Source of the DNA: Burkholderiales bacterium
GTDB taxonomy: Bacteria; Pseudomonadota; Gammaproteobacteria; Burkholderiales; Ga0077523
Length of the DNA: 45,204 nt
Assembly (NCBI GenBank): GCA_019747905.1
Contig: JAIEQG010000143.1
Location: forward strand, 1-45,204
Direction of reading: 5' to 3'
Part shown: piece after piece, positions 8,244-15,777 of the stretch
Layout of the letters: every line of letters starts with the position of its first letter
Position numbering within the stretch: position 1 is the stretch's first letter
Program-made: the position numbers and the translations under genes
The notes under the pieces: model-generated
Told to the model about the DNA's origin: nothing
The model's input: only the letters and a program-made list of their open reading frames with translations
Databases searched by the model: none

Positions 8244-8765
8244 ATGACGATAAGGCCGAGCGAGCCCGCGGATTTCGAGGGCATGTTCGAGGTCGTGAAC
8301 GCAGCCGCCGTGGCTTACAAGGGCGTGATCCCCGCCGATCGCTGGCACGAACCCTATATGCCGCGAGAAGATCTCCATAATGAGATCGAGGCCGGCGTCG
8401 CGTTCTGGGTGGCGGAGGAAGAGAGTCGATTGCTGGGCATCATGGGCATCCAGGACAAGGGCGATGTCGCCCTGGTGCGGCACGCCTATGTGGCACCGAA
8501 CCTCCAGAGAAAAGGCGTCGGCACGATGCTCCTTCGTCACGTGCAGTCGCTCATGGACAAGCCGGTACTGATCGGCACCTGGGCCGACGCCGCGTGGGCC
8601 ATCGACTTCTACCGGCGCAACGGTTTCTCGCTCGTCTCGGACGAGATCAAGAACGCATTGCTGCGCAAGTACTGGTCGATTCCCGCGCGGCAGGTAGAAA
8701 CATCCGTGGTCCTTGCAGACGCGCGGTGGGTGCAAGAAAACGCGAGCGGACCGTCGTCCCGATGA
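8244..8765 (+). CDS. GNAT-family N-acetyltransferase
   Basis: A 173-residue GNAT protein. The acetyl-CoA pyrophosphate loop is seen as LQRKGVGTMLL (Q/R-x-x-G-x-G/A), preceded by the strand VALVRHAYVAP and followed by WAIDFYRRNGF, the usual motif B. It would transfer an acetyl group to a small-molecule or protein amine in the cytosol; the acceptor is unknown. ATG 8244 gives the standard GNAT start TIRPSEPADF. Confidence 0.85.
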   Translation: MTIRPSEPADFEGMFEVVNAAAVAYKGVIPADRWHEPYMPREDLHNEIEAGVAFWVAEEESRLLGIMGIQDKGDVALVRHAYVAPNLQRKGVGTMLLRHVQSLMDKPVLIGTWADAAWAIDFYRRNGFSLVSDEIKNALLRKYWSIPARQVETSVVLADARWVQENASGPSSR

Positions 8766-8799
8766 TTGGGTTCATGCAAGTCTCGCCGAGTGAGAACGC

Positions 8800-9471
8800 G
8801 TGCCACCCCGACGCCCGGTGAGCAGATCGCGAGCAACCACGGCATCGCCTGCCGAAGCGATGGTAGTCACCGCCATCTGTTTCGGACTCTCGATCGTGGT
8901 GTCGATCGATGCCGTCATGGCCGGGTTCCCGGAAACGCCGTTCTCGGCTCCCGCCATGCTCTGGATGCTTCTTGCGGAGATCGGACTTGCCTTCACGGCG
9001 TTGCTGTTCCTGCGGTCGCGTGGCTACGATGTCGCAACGCTTGCGCCGCGGCCCACGCTTCGCGGCAGTGCCATCGGCATCGGCCTGTTCTTCGCCGCGT
9101 GGCTGGTTGGTTTCGTGCTCGTCACGCCGTTCGCGGTCGACCAGCCGGAGCAGCCGATCACCGCCATGATGGCCGGTGCTCGGATTCCGCTGCCGTTGCT
9201 CGTCGCGTTTGCTATGGTGAACGGCGTCTACGAGGAAGTCTTCCTGCTCGGTTACCTCGTGCGCGGGTTGCGCGGTTTCGGTCTCTCGGTGGCGATCGGC
9301 GTGCCGCTGCTGGTGCGGATTTCGTATCACCTCTACCAGGGGCCGCTCGGTGCTCTGTGGATCGTCGCCTTCGGTCTGGTTTTCACGCTGTACTACGTTC
9401 GTTCGGGTGACCTGTGGCCGGTCGCCTTTGCGCATATTCTTTGGGATATCGTGCCCTTCGTATCCATGTAG
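8800..9471 (+). CDS. CPBP-family intramembrane protease
   Basis: A polytopic membrane protein of 223 residues from GTG 8800; ATG 8860 is an alternative start that still keeps all membrane segments. About six hydrophobic helices are seen. CPBP/ABI motifs are present: Glu145-Glu146 (NGVYEEVFLLGYL), His177 (ISYHLYQG), and His212/Asp216 (FAHILWD). These form the active site of glutamic-type intramembrane peptidases. The usual Arg of EExxxR is Leu here, with an Arg four residues beyond GY, a known variant arrangement. Substrate is unknown. Confidence 0.8.
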   Translation: MPPRRPVSRSRATTASPAEAMVVTAICFGLSIVVSIDAVMAGFPETPFSAPAMLWMLLAEIGLAFTALLFLRSRGYDVATLAPRPTLRGSAIGIGLFFAAWLVGFVLVTPFAVDQPEQPITAMMAGARIPLPLLVAFAMVNGVYEEVFLLGYLVRGLRGFGLSVAIGVPLLVRISYHLYQGPLGALWIVAFGLVFTLYYVRSGDLWPVAFAHILWDIVPFVSM

Positions 9472-9503
9472 CGCTGCCGGGCCATCACGAACCGGAGACC
9501 ATT

Positions 9504-9890
9504 GTGACCATTCATCTCGATCACCTCCTGGTGCCTTCCCGCGACAAGGTCGCCGGTGCGAAGTTGCTCGCGGAGTTGCTCGGCGTTCCCTGGTCCGAGA
9601 CGGGCGTGGGCCCGTTCTCGCCCGTCTATGTGAACGACGGGTTGACGTTCGACTTCGACGAGTGGGCCGAACCGTTTCCGCTCATCCACTACTGCTTCCG
9701 TGTGAGCCAGGATGAGTTCGACGCCATCCTCGCACGCATTCAAGCGACGAAGATCCCGTACCGAAGCAACGTCCATGGGCCGGTGGATCATCGCGTCAAC
9801 ACCGACCACGGTGGGAGCATCGTGTACTGGAACGAGCCCGATGGGCACCAGTGGGAGATGCTCACGGTGAGTTACGCACGCCAGTCCTGA
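9504..9890 (+). CDS. VOC-family protein
   Basis: The 128-residue product starts at GTG 9504 behind a CGGAGACC ribosome-binding site. It opens with the glyoxalase-type segment IHLDHLLVPS and ends with DHGGSIVYWNEPDGHQWEMLT, the second-module metal-ligand region of vicinal oxygen chelate proteins. His5 and the Glu of WEML are likely metal ligands. Function within VOC is not predictable. An upstream extension of the frame would overlap the preceding protease gene and is unlikely. Confidence 0.78.
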   Translation: MTIHLDHLLVPSRDKVAGAKLLAELLGVPWSETGVGPFSPVYVNDGLTFDFDEWAEPFPLIHYCFRVSQDEFDAILARIQATKIPYRSNVHGPVDHRVNTDHGGSIVYWNEPDGHQWEMLTVSYARQS

Positions 9891-10061
9891 CTGGCGCTGG
9901 CGCACCTACCCCTCGTCGATCGAATCACCTGCGCCGGAATTGCAAGGGAAAGGTCCGCAAGTACATCGGTCCGCCTGGGGGCGGGTGATACAAAGCGTGC
10001 AATTGCGTGGCCGATGGCGCCACGCTCCCGGATTCCGTCCGATCACACCAGGGAGACCGCA

Positions 10062-10901
10062 ATGGCACACGTACCCAAGGAAGAAACCTTCGACCGCCCC
10101 GGGGGCATCCGGATCTTCTTCCGGTCCTGGAAACCTGCGGGCCGGCCGCGGGCGGTGGTGGTCATCAACCACGGGGTCAATTCCCACAGCGGGCAGTACC
10201 TTTGGACCGGGGAGCAGTTGGCGGACAAGGGGTTCGCCGTATACGCAATCGACATGCGGGGGCGTGGCAAGTCGAGCGGTGCGCGCTTGTACATCGACGA
10301 CGCGGCCGAGTACGTCGGCGACCTGGCTGCATTCATCAAGCTCGCCAAGTCACGCGAGCCCGGTCTGCCCGTGTTCCTGCTGGGGCACAGCGCGGGCGGC
10401 GTGGTCGGCTGCACTTACGTTCTCGACAATCAGGCGGAACTCGCGGGGTTCATCTGCGAGAGCTTCGCGTTCCGCGTGTATGCACCCGCCTTCGCACTCG
10501 CCATACTGAAGGGGCTCAGCGCCATCGCACCGAAGCTCCCTGTTCTCAAGCTCAAGATGGACGATTTCACGCGCGACCCCAAGGCACTCGCCGCATTGAA
10601 GGCCGACCCGCTCACGTTGAACGAGACGCAGCCGGTCAAGACCGTCGTCGCCCTGGTCCGCGCCACCGAGCGGATGGCGCGCGACTTCCCGACGATCAAG
10701 CTGCCGGTCTTCATTCTGCACGGCACGAAGGACAAGGCGACGGTGCCGAGCGGCAGCCAGTTCTTCTACGACACGGTCGGTTCGAAGGACAAGACTCTCA
10801 AGCTCTATGAGGGCCACTACCACGATCTGCTGAACGACATCGGCAAGGAAGGGGTGATAGTCGACATGGTGAGCTGGATCGACAAGCGGCTTCCCGCGTG
10901 A
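10062..10901 (+). CDS. Alpha/beta hydrolase, monoacylglycerol-lipase-like
   Basis: The 279-residue protein resembles serine aminopeptidase S33/monoacylglycerol lipases. It shows the oxyanion segment INHGVNSHSG near residue 37, the nucleophile elbow GHSAGG at 108-113 (Ser110), a HGTKDKATVP segment carrying the acid Asp, and the catalytic His in YEGHYHDLLND near the C-terminus. It has no signal peptide, so it is probably a cytosolic esterase or lipase acting on acylglycerols or related esters. The start is ATG 10062 with GGGAGA upstream. The RDD-domain gene begins 21 bases after its stop. Confidence 0.88.
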   Translation: MAHVPKEETFDRPGGIRIFFRSWKPAGRPRAVVVINHGVNSHSGQYLWTGEQLADKGFAVYAIDMRGRGKSSGARLYIDDAAEYVGDLAAFIKLAKSREPGLPVFLLGHSAGGVVGCTYVLDNQAELAGFICESFAFRVYAPAFALAILKGLSAIAPKLPVLKLKMDDFTRDPKALAALKADPLTLNETQPVKTVVALVRATERMARDFPTIKLPVFILHGTKDKATVPSGSQFFYDTVGSKDKTLKLYEGHYHDLLNDIGKEGVIVDMVSWIDKRLPA

Positions 10902-10922
10902 TGCTGTCCGGCTGCTGTGTGC

Positions 10923-11429
10923 ATGATCGCTGAGCGCTATCGGACGTTCTGGCCACGGCTCTGGGCGGGCGTGATCGACGGTGCGATCCTGATGTCCGTT
11001 TACTGGGTCGCCCTCGAGTGGGAGCCGTTTGGAGAGCAACCCCTCGGTCGCGCCGTCGCCGATGCGGTGTTCTCGATTTTCGCATTCGGGTACGCCATCG
11101 TTCTGCATGGCCGCTACGGGAAGACGGTGGGCAAGATGGTAACCGGCGTCACGGTGGTGACCCACGGGACTGAACTGCCCATCGGCTATCGTCGAGCACT
11201 GCTGCGCGACAGTCCTCTGGTGATAATGGCTGGATTGGAAGGGGTCTTTTACGCGCTGACGAACTGGACCGAAAGCAGCCCTTCGGTGGGACGGGGGATG
11301 GACGCGTTCTTCGAGTGGTGCAGCTTCGGCTGGTTCCTGCTCGAGTTCGTGACCATGCTCGCCAATGACCAGCGGCGTGCGGTGCACGATTTCCTGGCCG
11401 GTACCGTGGTGGTGAGGGATACCGCCTAG
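10923..11429 (+). CDS. RDD-family membrane protein
   Basis: The 168-residue protein has the RDD pattern: an N-terminal helix with RLWAGVIDGAIL (the conserved Arg and Asp), a loop GKTVGKMVTGVTVV between membrane segments, and a last helix followed by NDQRRAVHDFLAGTVVV, the final conserved RxxHD. RDD proteins are small inner-membrane proteins; some are implicated in ion or amine transport, most are unknown. ATG 10923 was preferred to GTG 10917, six bases earlier. Confidence 0.85.
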   Translation: MIAERYRTFWPRLWAGVIDGAILMSVYWVALEWEPFGEQPLGRAVADAVFSIFAFGYAIVLHGRYGKTVGKMVTGVTVVTHGTELPIGYRRALLRDSPLVIMAGLEGVFYALTNWTESSPSVGRGMDAFFEWCSFGWFLLEFVTMLANDQRRAVHDFLAGTVVVRDTA

Positions 11430-11549
11430 ACGGCGCGCAACCGCTTTCGGTTCATGCCGCGGGCTCCATGGCAGACGCGTCCTGCCCCTCTATGCATGCT
11501 GCGCGCCGCCCACTAGACTCGATGCATCGGCATTGAGGAGTGGATCGTG

Positions 11550-12035
11550 ATGACGAAGCTGGTTGGAATACGGTGGTGTGCAGCGGTGTTGATCCTGCTG
11601 TCCGTGTCTTCATGGCGCGCCGCACAAGCGGCCGGGTCCGTGGCCATGCAGGTGGAGCACCTGGTTAAGCAGGCCGTGGCGGAATACAACACCGCCATGG
11701 AAGCCGGCGACAGCACGAGCTTCGTCAAGTACTTCGCGTCGAATGCCACGCGCGAGAGCCCGTTGTCGAAGCAGTCCGGCAGAGCGGACCTGGCCAAGTA
11801 CTTCGAGGCGGAGTTCAAGGCCTACAAGGCCAGCTACCAGGTGAAGAAGATGTTCGTGCAGGAAAGCTCGGCGGCCATCGTGTTCACGTGGGAGGCCGAG
11901 GACCGCAAGAGCGGCGATACGCTCAGGATCGACATGGTCGGACTGTTCGAAGTGGGCTCGAGCGGGCAGTTCAGTTCGGCGACCTACTATTTCGATTCGG
12001 CGAAGGCCCGGGCCCTCGCCGATCTGGGCAAGTGA
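11550..12035 (+). CDS. Exported SnoaL/NTF2-like protein
   Basis: A 161-residue protein with a signal peptide (cleavage likely after AAQA near residue 28). The mature part has the cone-fold pattern of SnoaL/NTF2-like proteins: a long helix ending VAEYNTAMEAGD, then YFASNATRESP, and later beta strands AIVFTWEAED and LRIDMVGLFEV. Such proteins can be isomerases, hydratases or plain binding proteins; no active-site assignment is possible. GAGGAG lies nine bases before the ATG. The next gene starts four bases after the stop, so the two are probably one transcript. Confidence 0.7.
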   Translation: MTKLVGIRWCAAVLILLSVSSWRAAQAAGSVAMQVEHLVKQAVAEYNTAMEAGDSTSFVKYFASNATRESPLSKQSGRADLAKYFEAEFKAYKASYQVKKMFVQESSAAIVFTWEAEDRKSGDTLRIDMVGLFEVGSSGQFSSATYYFDSAKARALADLGK

Positions 12036-12039
12036 CGCG

Positions 12040-12510
12040 ATGAGTGACCACATGGACGCCATCAGAAACGCATTGGCGATGGCGCTGCTCGCGGCAGCCG
12101 TCGGGGGGTTGGCTGTTCCTGCGAGCGCCGCCGAAGAGGCCTCGCAAGACGCCTTCGTCTGCATGGAGGAGACGCAGGAGAAGTGCGACTACGAGAACAA
12201 GAACATGGAGCTGTTCATCCAGGGCCGGGACGCCTTCGACCGGGGCCGCGAGATCGGGGACTTCCGCGAAGCGCACGACTATGCTGCGGAACTCCTCGCC
12301 CGGGAGGACCTGAGGCACGGCAAGGGGCTGATGAAGTTCATCTACCTGCAGCTCGCCCAGGGTGCCCACAAGAACCTCGTGGAGGCCTACCGCTGGGTGG
12401 CCGCCGACATTGCCGCCGGCATGACATACCCCAGACTCGATCTCGAACGGGTTCTGGCGCAGGTGGCTGCGCGAATGACGCCGGAACAACTGGCCGAGGC
12501 CAAGCGGTAA
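12040..12510 (+). CDS. Exported hypothetical protein
   Basis: The 156-residue product has a signal peptide of about 30 residues ending in ASA. The mature part is acidic and helical, with two early cysteines (FVCMEETQEKCDY) that could form a disulphide, and helical repeats containing LAQGAHKNLVEAYRWV, which faintly resembles a Sel1-type repeat. No family is recognised with confidence. It follows the SnoaL-like gene by four bases and both are exported, so they probably function together. Confidence 0.6.
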   Translation: MSDHMDAIRNALAMALLAAAVGGLAVPASAAEEASQDAFVCMEETQEKCDYENKNMELFIQGRDAFDRGREIGDFREAHDYAAELLAREDLRHGKGLMKFIYLQLAQGAHKNLVEAYRWVAADIAAGMTYPRLDLERVLAQVAARMTPEQLAEAKR

Positions 12511-12635
12511 CCTCCGCACCGCCTTCCTGGCACAGGCATTACCTTGCCGGCGTCCAGCGGCGCCTCGCCCGACCGTAGATCCCCGGGCTGTGAGGCGAGG
12601 CCTCGTGCCGGATAGCTCGCTTCGCTAGAAACAAG

Positions 12636-12666
12636 ACGGGCGCCATGCGTGAGGCATGGCGCCCGT
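12636..12666 (-). terminator. Rho-independent terminator, perfect 13-bp stem
   Basis: The arms 12636-12648 and 12654-12666 are perfect reverse complements with a GTGAG loop. On the minus strand the stem is followed by a T-rich run (CTTGTTTCT), so it ends transcription of the cytochrome c gene. It lies between convergent genes and may also stop the + strand transcript. Confidence 0.8.
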
Positions 12667-12704
12667 AATCGGACTTCCCAGGAGAGATCTTCCGGCGATG
12701 CGCG

Positions 12705-13088
12705 CTACTTCAGGCGCAGCTCCACCTTGATGTATTTTGCGAGCACTTCCAGGGTTTCATCGTCGATCAGGCCCTTGAAGGCGGGCATGCCCTTGCCGGC
12801 ACGCCCCTCGGAGATGGTCTGTACCAGCTCCTTCTCGGTCAGCTTCGTGACCCGCAGGTCCGCTCCGTAGCCGCCTTCGTTCTGGCCCCCGCGGCCGTCG
12901 CCCAGGTGGCAAGTGATGCAGCCGAACTTCTCGAATGCGGCTCGGCCCCCGGCCCGCGGCACGATGATTTCGGGGCGATCACCGGTCTCCGTTTCCGCCG
13001 ATGCCGGCTTCGGCTGGAGTGACAGCGCTCCCACGCCACAAAGCCCGGCGCCGAGCAGGATCAGTGTTGTCTTGCGAATGCCGTTCAT
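12705..13088 (-). CDS. Periplasmic c-type cytochrome
   Basis: A 127-residue monohaem cytochrome c. After a signal peptide (about 1-31, ending in PASA) it has the haem-binding motif CITCH (Cys57, Cys60, His61) and a probable sixth ligand Met101 in GKGMPAFKG. It lies directly downstream of, and in the same direction as, the PQQ dehydrogenase, so it is the likely electron acceptor that reoxidises PQQH2 and passes electrons to the terminal oxidase chain. A strong terminator follows. A hairpin in the 120-bp gap from the dehydrogenase may set the ratio of the two products. Confidence 0.9.
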   Translation of the reverse strand: MNGIRKTTLILLGAGLCGVGALSLQPKPASAETETGDRPEIIVPRAGGRAAFEKFGCITCHLGDGRGGQNEGGYGADLRVTKLTEKELVQTISEGRAGKGMPAFKGLIDDETLEVLAKYIKVELRLK

Positions 13089-13164
13089 TTACGTCTACCT
13101 CGGTATTTGTGTCCGGACTCGGAGGTTCGAGCCCGACGGGTCATTCGTTTCGAGTTCGAGGCGT

Positions 13165-13193
13165 CACGGGGCCGGCGCAAGGCCGGCCCCGTG
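13165..13193 (-). terminator. Intercistronic GC-rich hairpin
   Basis: The arms CACGGGGCCGGC (13165-13176) and GCCGGCCCCGTG (13182-13193) form a perfect 12-bp stem with a GCAAG loop, 15 bases after the dehydrogenase stop. No T-run follows on the minus strand, so it may act as a partial terminator or 3'-end stabiliser between the dehydrogenase and the cytochrome. Confidence 0.55.
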
Positions 13194-13208
13194 CGTTTCA
13201 CGGTGTGC

Positions 13209-15023
13209 TCAGTCCTCGACCGAGAACACGTACAGCATGTTGCTCGGCACCTGCGACTTCAGCTCCGGCGTGGCGCTGACGAACCACTGGGGCCACGCGC
13301 CACCGAGACCGACTTCGATCGCGATGTACTGCTTGCCGTCGGCCATGTAGCTCATGGGCGGTGCGTTGATCGCCGAGCCGGTCTCGAACTTCCACAGTTC
13401 TTCGAGCGATTCGGCATCCAGCGCGACCACCTGGCCTTCGGCATAGCCGGCGAAGACCAGACCGCCGGCGGTCGACAGCAGGCCACCCAGCTGCGGGTGC
13501 TTGGTGGTGTGCTTCTTCACCACCTTGCCGGTACCCACGTCGATCGCGGTGATCGAGCCCCAGATACGACCGCACTCCTGATCCTCGAAGGTCGAGAACG
13601 GCGCGCCGCCCAGGAACAGCTGGCGATGCTTGAACTCGCCCGGAATGGCCACTTCCGCGAATGCCTTGTTGCAGCCATCGATGGTCGGGATGTAGTAGCG
13701 GTTGTTCTGCGGGTTGTACGTGGTGGGCGGCCAGTTCTTGCCACCCATGTGACCCGGCTTCAGCACGCCTTCCACGGTGCCGCGACCCTTGGTCGCAGTG
13801 CCGCGGCCTGCGGCCGTACCCGGCACGTAGGTCTGCACGTCCTTCTTCGGATCGTAGGTCTTCGGCTTGCACTTGGCGTCCAGGCCGCCGGACCAGTTGA
13901 GCTCCGCCACGAACTGAGTGCACCAGAGCGGTTCACCGGTCTTGCGATCCAGGGCGTAGGCGTAGCCGTTGCGGTTGGCATGCAGGGTCGCACGACGGAA
14001 TGCGCCGTTGATCTGCGTATCGACGAAGGTGTTCTCGTTGATCGAGTCGTAGTCGTACGGATCGTTCGGCGTGTGCTGGAAGCCCCACTTGATCTTGCCG
14101 GTGTCCGCATCGAGCGCGATGGTCGAGTCGGTCCACAGGTTGTCGCCGGGGCGATAGGCGTTGTCCCAGTCCGGACCCGGATTCGCAGTACCCCAGACGA
14201 TGAGGTTCAACTCGGGATCGTAGGAGCCGGTCACCCAGGTGGTGCCGCCGCCGGTCTTCCAGGCGCCGTGCTTGTCCTTCCAGGTTTCGCTGCCGGGCTC
14301 TCCGGGTGCCGGAATCGTGTAGGTCCGCCACTTGCGCTTGCCGGTCTTGATGTCCAGGGCTTCGATCCAGCCGCGCACGCCGTATTCCGCGCCCGCCATG
14401 CCGGTGACGACCATGTCCTTGACGATCAGCGGAGCGCCCGTGATGGTTTCGCTCTTGCCCGGATCGGCCACTTGCGCTTCCCAGACCTTGGTGCCGTCGG
14501 TCTTGTTCAGCGCGAGGATGCGGCCGTCGATGACGGGTGAGATCACCATGTTGCCGGCCAGTACCGCCCCGCGATTGTTGATGCCGCAGCAGGCCACCGT
14601 GGTCGCGTAGTCGGGATCGGGCGCCGGGTTGTACTGCCACACCATCTTGGGCACGCCGCCGCGCGTGTCCAGCTTGGTGACTACACCCCAGCCCGTGGTG
14701 ATGTACAGGAAGCCGTTCTCGGCGACCGGGGTGCCCTCCAGGCCGGCAAAGGGCCACTTGATGATTTCCTTGCCGCCGCCCTGCGTGCCGCCCATCGCCC
14801 AGGTGAAGGCGACCTTCAGCTTCTTGACGTTCTTGGTGTTGATCTGGTCCAGGGCCGCGAAGCGGTGTGCTTCGAGATTGCCGTGGTGGTTGAGCCAGTT
14901 GCCCGGTTCGCGCTCGCTGTTGACGAGCCGCTCCGTCGTCACATCCCCGGCGAACGCCGCGGCGGCACAGATAACGCCCACCGCCAACGCCGTCAGTCTC
15001 CCTGCGTGTTGCCTCGTACGCAT
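13209..15023 (-). CDS. PQQ-dependent alcohol dehydrogenase with lanthanide-type metal site
   Basis: This 604-residue periplasmic quinoprotein oxidises alcohols (or aldehydes) with PQQ. A signal peptide ends at about residue 25 (AFA). PQQ/metal-site residues are visible: vicinal Cys145-Cys146 (ACCG), Glu213 in GAEYGVRGW, Asn281 in ANPGPDWDN, and Asp324-Tyr325-Asp326, where Asp324 is the catalytic base. The second Asp two residues later is the established marker of lanthanide-dependent enzymes (XoxF, ExaF/PedH); calcium enzymes usually have Ala there. Tryptophan-docking repeats of the beta-propeller are present. There is no C-terminal haem domain, so it is a type I enzyme using the separate cytochrome downstream. 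The start at ATG 15023 has a GGGAGGAAG ribosome-binding site. Whether the substrate is methanol or a longer alcohol is open. Confidence 0.92.
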   Translation of the reverse strand: MRTRQHAGRLTALAVGVICAAAAFAGDVTTERLVNSEREPGNWLNHHGNLEAHRFAALDQINTKNVKKLKVAFTWAMGGTQGGGKEIIKWPFAGLEGTPVAENGFLYITTGWGVVTKLDTRGGVPKMVWQYNPAPDPDYATTVACCGINNRGAVLAGNMVISPVIDGRILALNKTDGTKVWEAQVADPGKSETITGAPLIVKDMVVTGMAGAEYGVRGWIEALDIKTGKRKWRTYTIPAPGEPGSETWKDKHGAWKTGGGTTWVTGSYDPELNLIVWGTANPGPDWDNAYRPGDNLWTDSTIALDADTGKIKWGFQHTPNDPYDYDSINENTFVDTQINGAFRRATLHANRNGYAYALDRKTGEPLWCTQFVAELNWSGGLDAKCKPKTYDPKKDVQTYVPGTAAGRGTATKGRGTVEGVLKPGHMGGKNWPPTTYNPQNNRYYIPTIDGCNKAFAEVAIPGEFKHRQLFLGGAPFSTFEDQECGRIWGSITAIDVGTGKVVKKHTTKHPQLGGLLSTAGGLVFAGYAEGQVVALDAESLEELWKFETGSAINAPPMSYMADGKQYIAIEVGLGGAWPQWFVSATPELKSQVPSNMLYVFSVED

Positions 15024-15333
15024 CGCTTCCTCCCAGCTTCTGGTTGATTGTCTTGCGGCGTCTCGACAACCCATGCAGCCCGGTCGTCTCAAGCGCCGTT
15101 GCTTCTGGAATGCGTTCCCAGTACCTCCCGAGACGCGCAGGCCGAAGGCCCTTGCGTCACCGCAAATGTATGCCTGAGTGCAACTGGCGGCAAACGCAAA
15201 ATGAGAAGTCTGCGTTCGCAATTGGCGAAGGGTGCCTTCTGCGCTGCAACAGAACCGCGGGTGGCATCTGGCAGTCTGGGTACACTGGTGAATTCCGAAC
15301 TCGGCATGCCATTGTCACGGGGGGTCTGCAGCC
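15024..15333. promoter_or_regulatory. Divergent regulatory gap with hairpin
   Basis: This 310-bp gene-free stretch separates the leftward PQQ dehydrogenase from the rightward VOC gene and must hold the dehydrogenase promoter. I see no convincing -35/-10 pair. An interrupted hairpin lies at 15132-15158 (GACGC...GCGTC outer stem, GGCC-GAA-GGCC inner stem), which on the minus strand would be in the leader region of the dehydrogenase. Confidence 0.35.
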
Positions 15334-15771
15334 ATGACCGAAGTCGTCGGCATCGATCACGTCTACCTCACCGTGTCCGACCTGAAGCGGTCCGAGGTGT
15401 TCTACGACCATGTCCTCGCAGGCGCGCTCGGATTTCGCAAGAACGCGTTCACGCTGGGCGACGATCCGCATGTCCAGTTCTACAACCGGCATTTCGGGAT
15501 CGTGCTGCGGCCGTCCCGCGTGGAGCAGCCGCACGACGCCTATGCTCCCGGTATGCACCATCTTTGCCTGCGGGTGGATTCGATCGACGAGGTGCGCGCG
15601 CTGGCGCGACAACTGCGCGCTGCCGGCATCGAAGCGTCTGACGCGGAGCACCATCCGGAATACGCGCCTGACTACTGGGCCGTGTTCTTCGAAGATCCGG
15701 ACGGCCTGCGGCTGGAGGTGACCAACTACCGGCAGGAGCGGCGCGACCGTCACGATCGCTGGAACGCCTGA
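15334..15771 (+). CDS. VOC-family protein
   Basis: The 145-residue protein has two glyoxalase modules: GIDHVYLTVSDLKRSEVFYD at the start, MHHLCLRVDSIDEV opening the second, and VFFEDPDGLRLEVTNY near the end. His8, His75 and Glu128 (approximate) would bind the metal. It is the only + strand gene between 13 and 31 kb and sits tail-to-tail with the acyl-CoA dehydrogenase, six bases apart. It may be lactoylglutathione-lyase-like or an extradiol-dioxygenase relative; the substrate is unknown. Confidence 0.82.
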   Translation: MTEVVGIDHVYLTVSDLKRSEVFYDHVLAGALGFRKNAFTLGDDPHVQFYNRHFGIVLRPSRVEQPHDAYAPGMHHLCLRVDSIDEVRALARQLRAAGIEASDAEHHPEYAPDYWAVFFEDPDGLRLEVTNYRQERRDRHDRWNA

Positions 15772-15777
15772 CGCCGG

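Noticed and set aside
8800..9471. Loss of the Arg in the CPBP EExxxR motif as evidence of inactivity
   Set aside because: EExxxxGYxxxR arrangements occur in many CPBP proteins and the Glu, His and Asp residues are all present, so there is no reason to call it dead.
6140..15771. Three VOC proteins as a fosfomycin/bleomycin resistance cluster
   Set aside because: They are spread over 9 kb among unrelated genes, lack specific resistance motifs, and the first is clearly YaeR-like.
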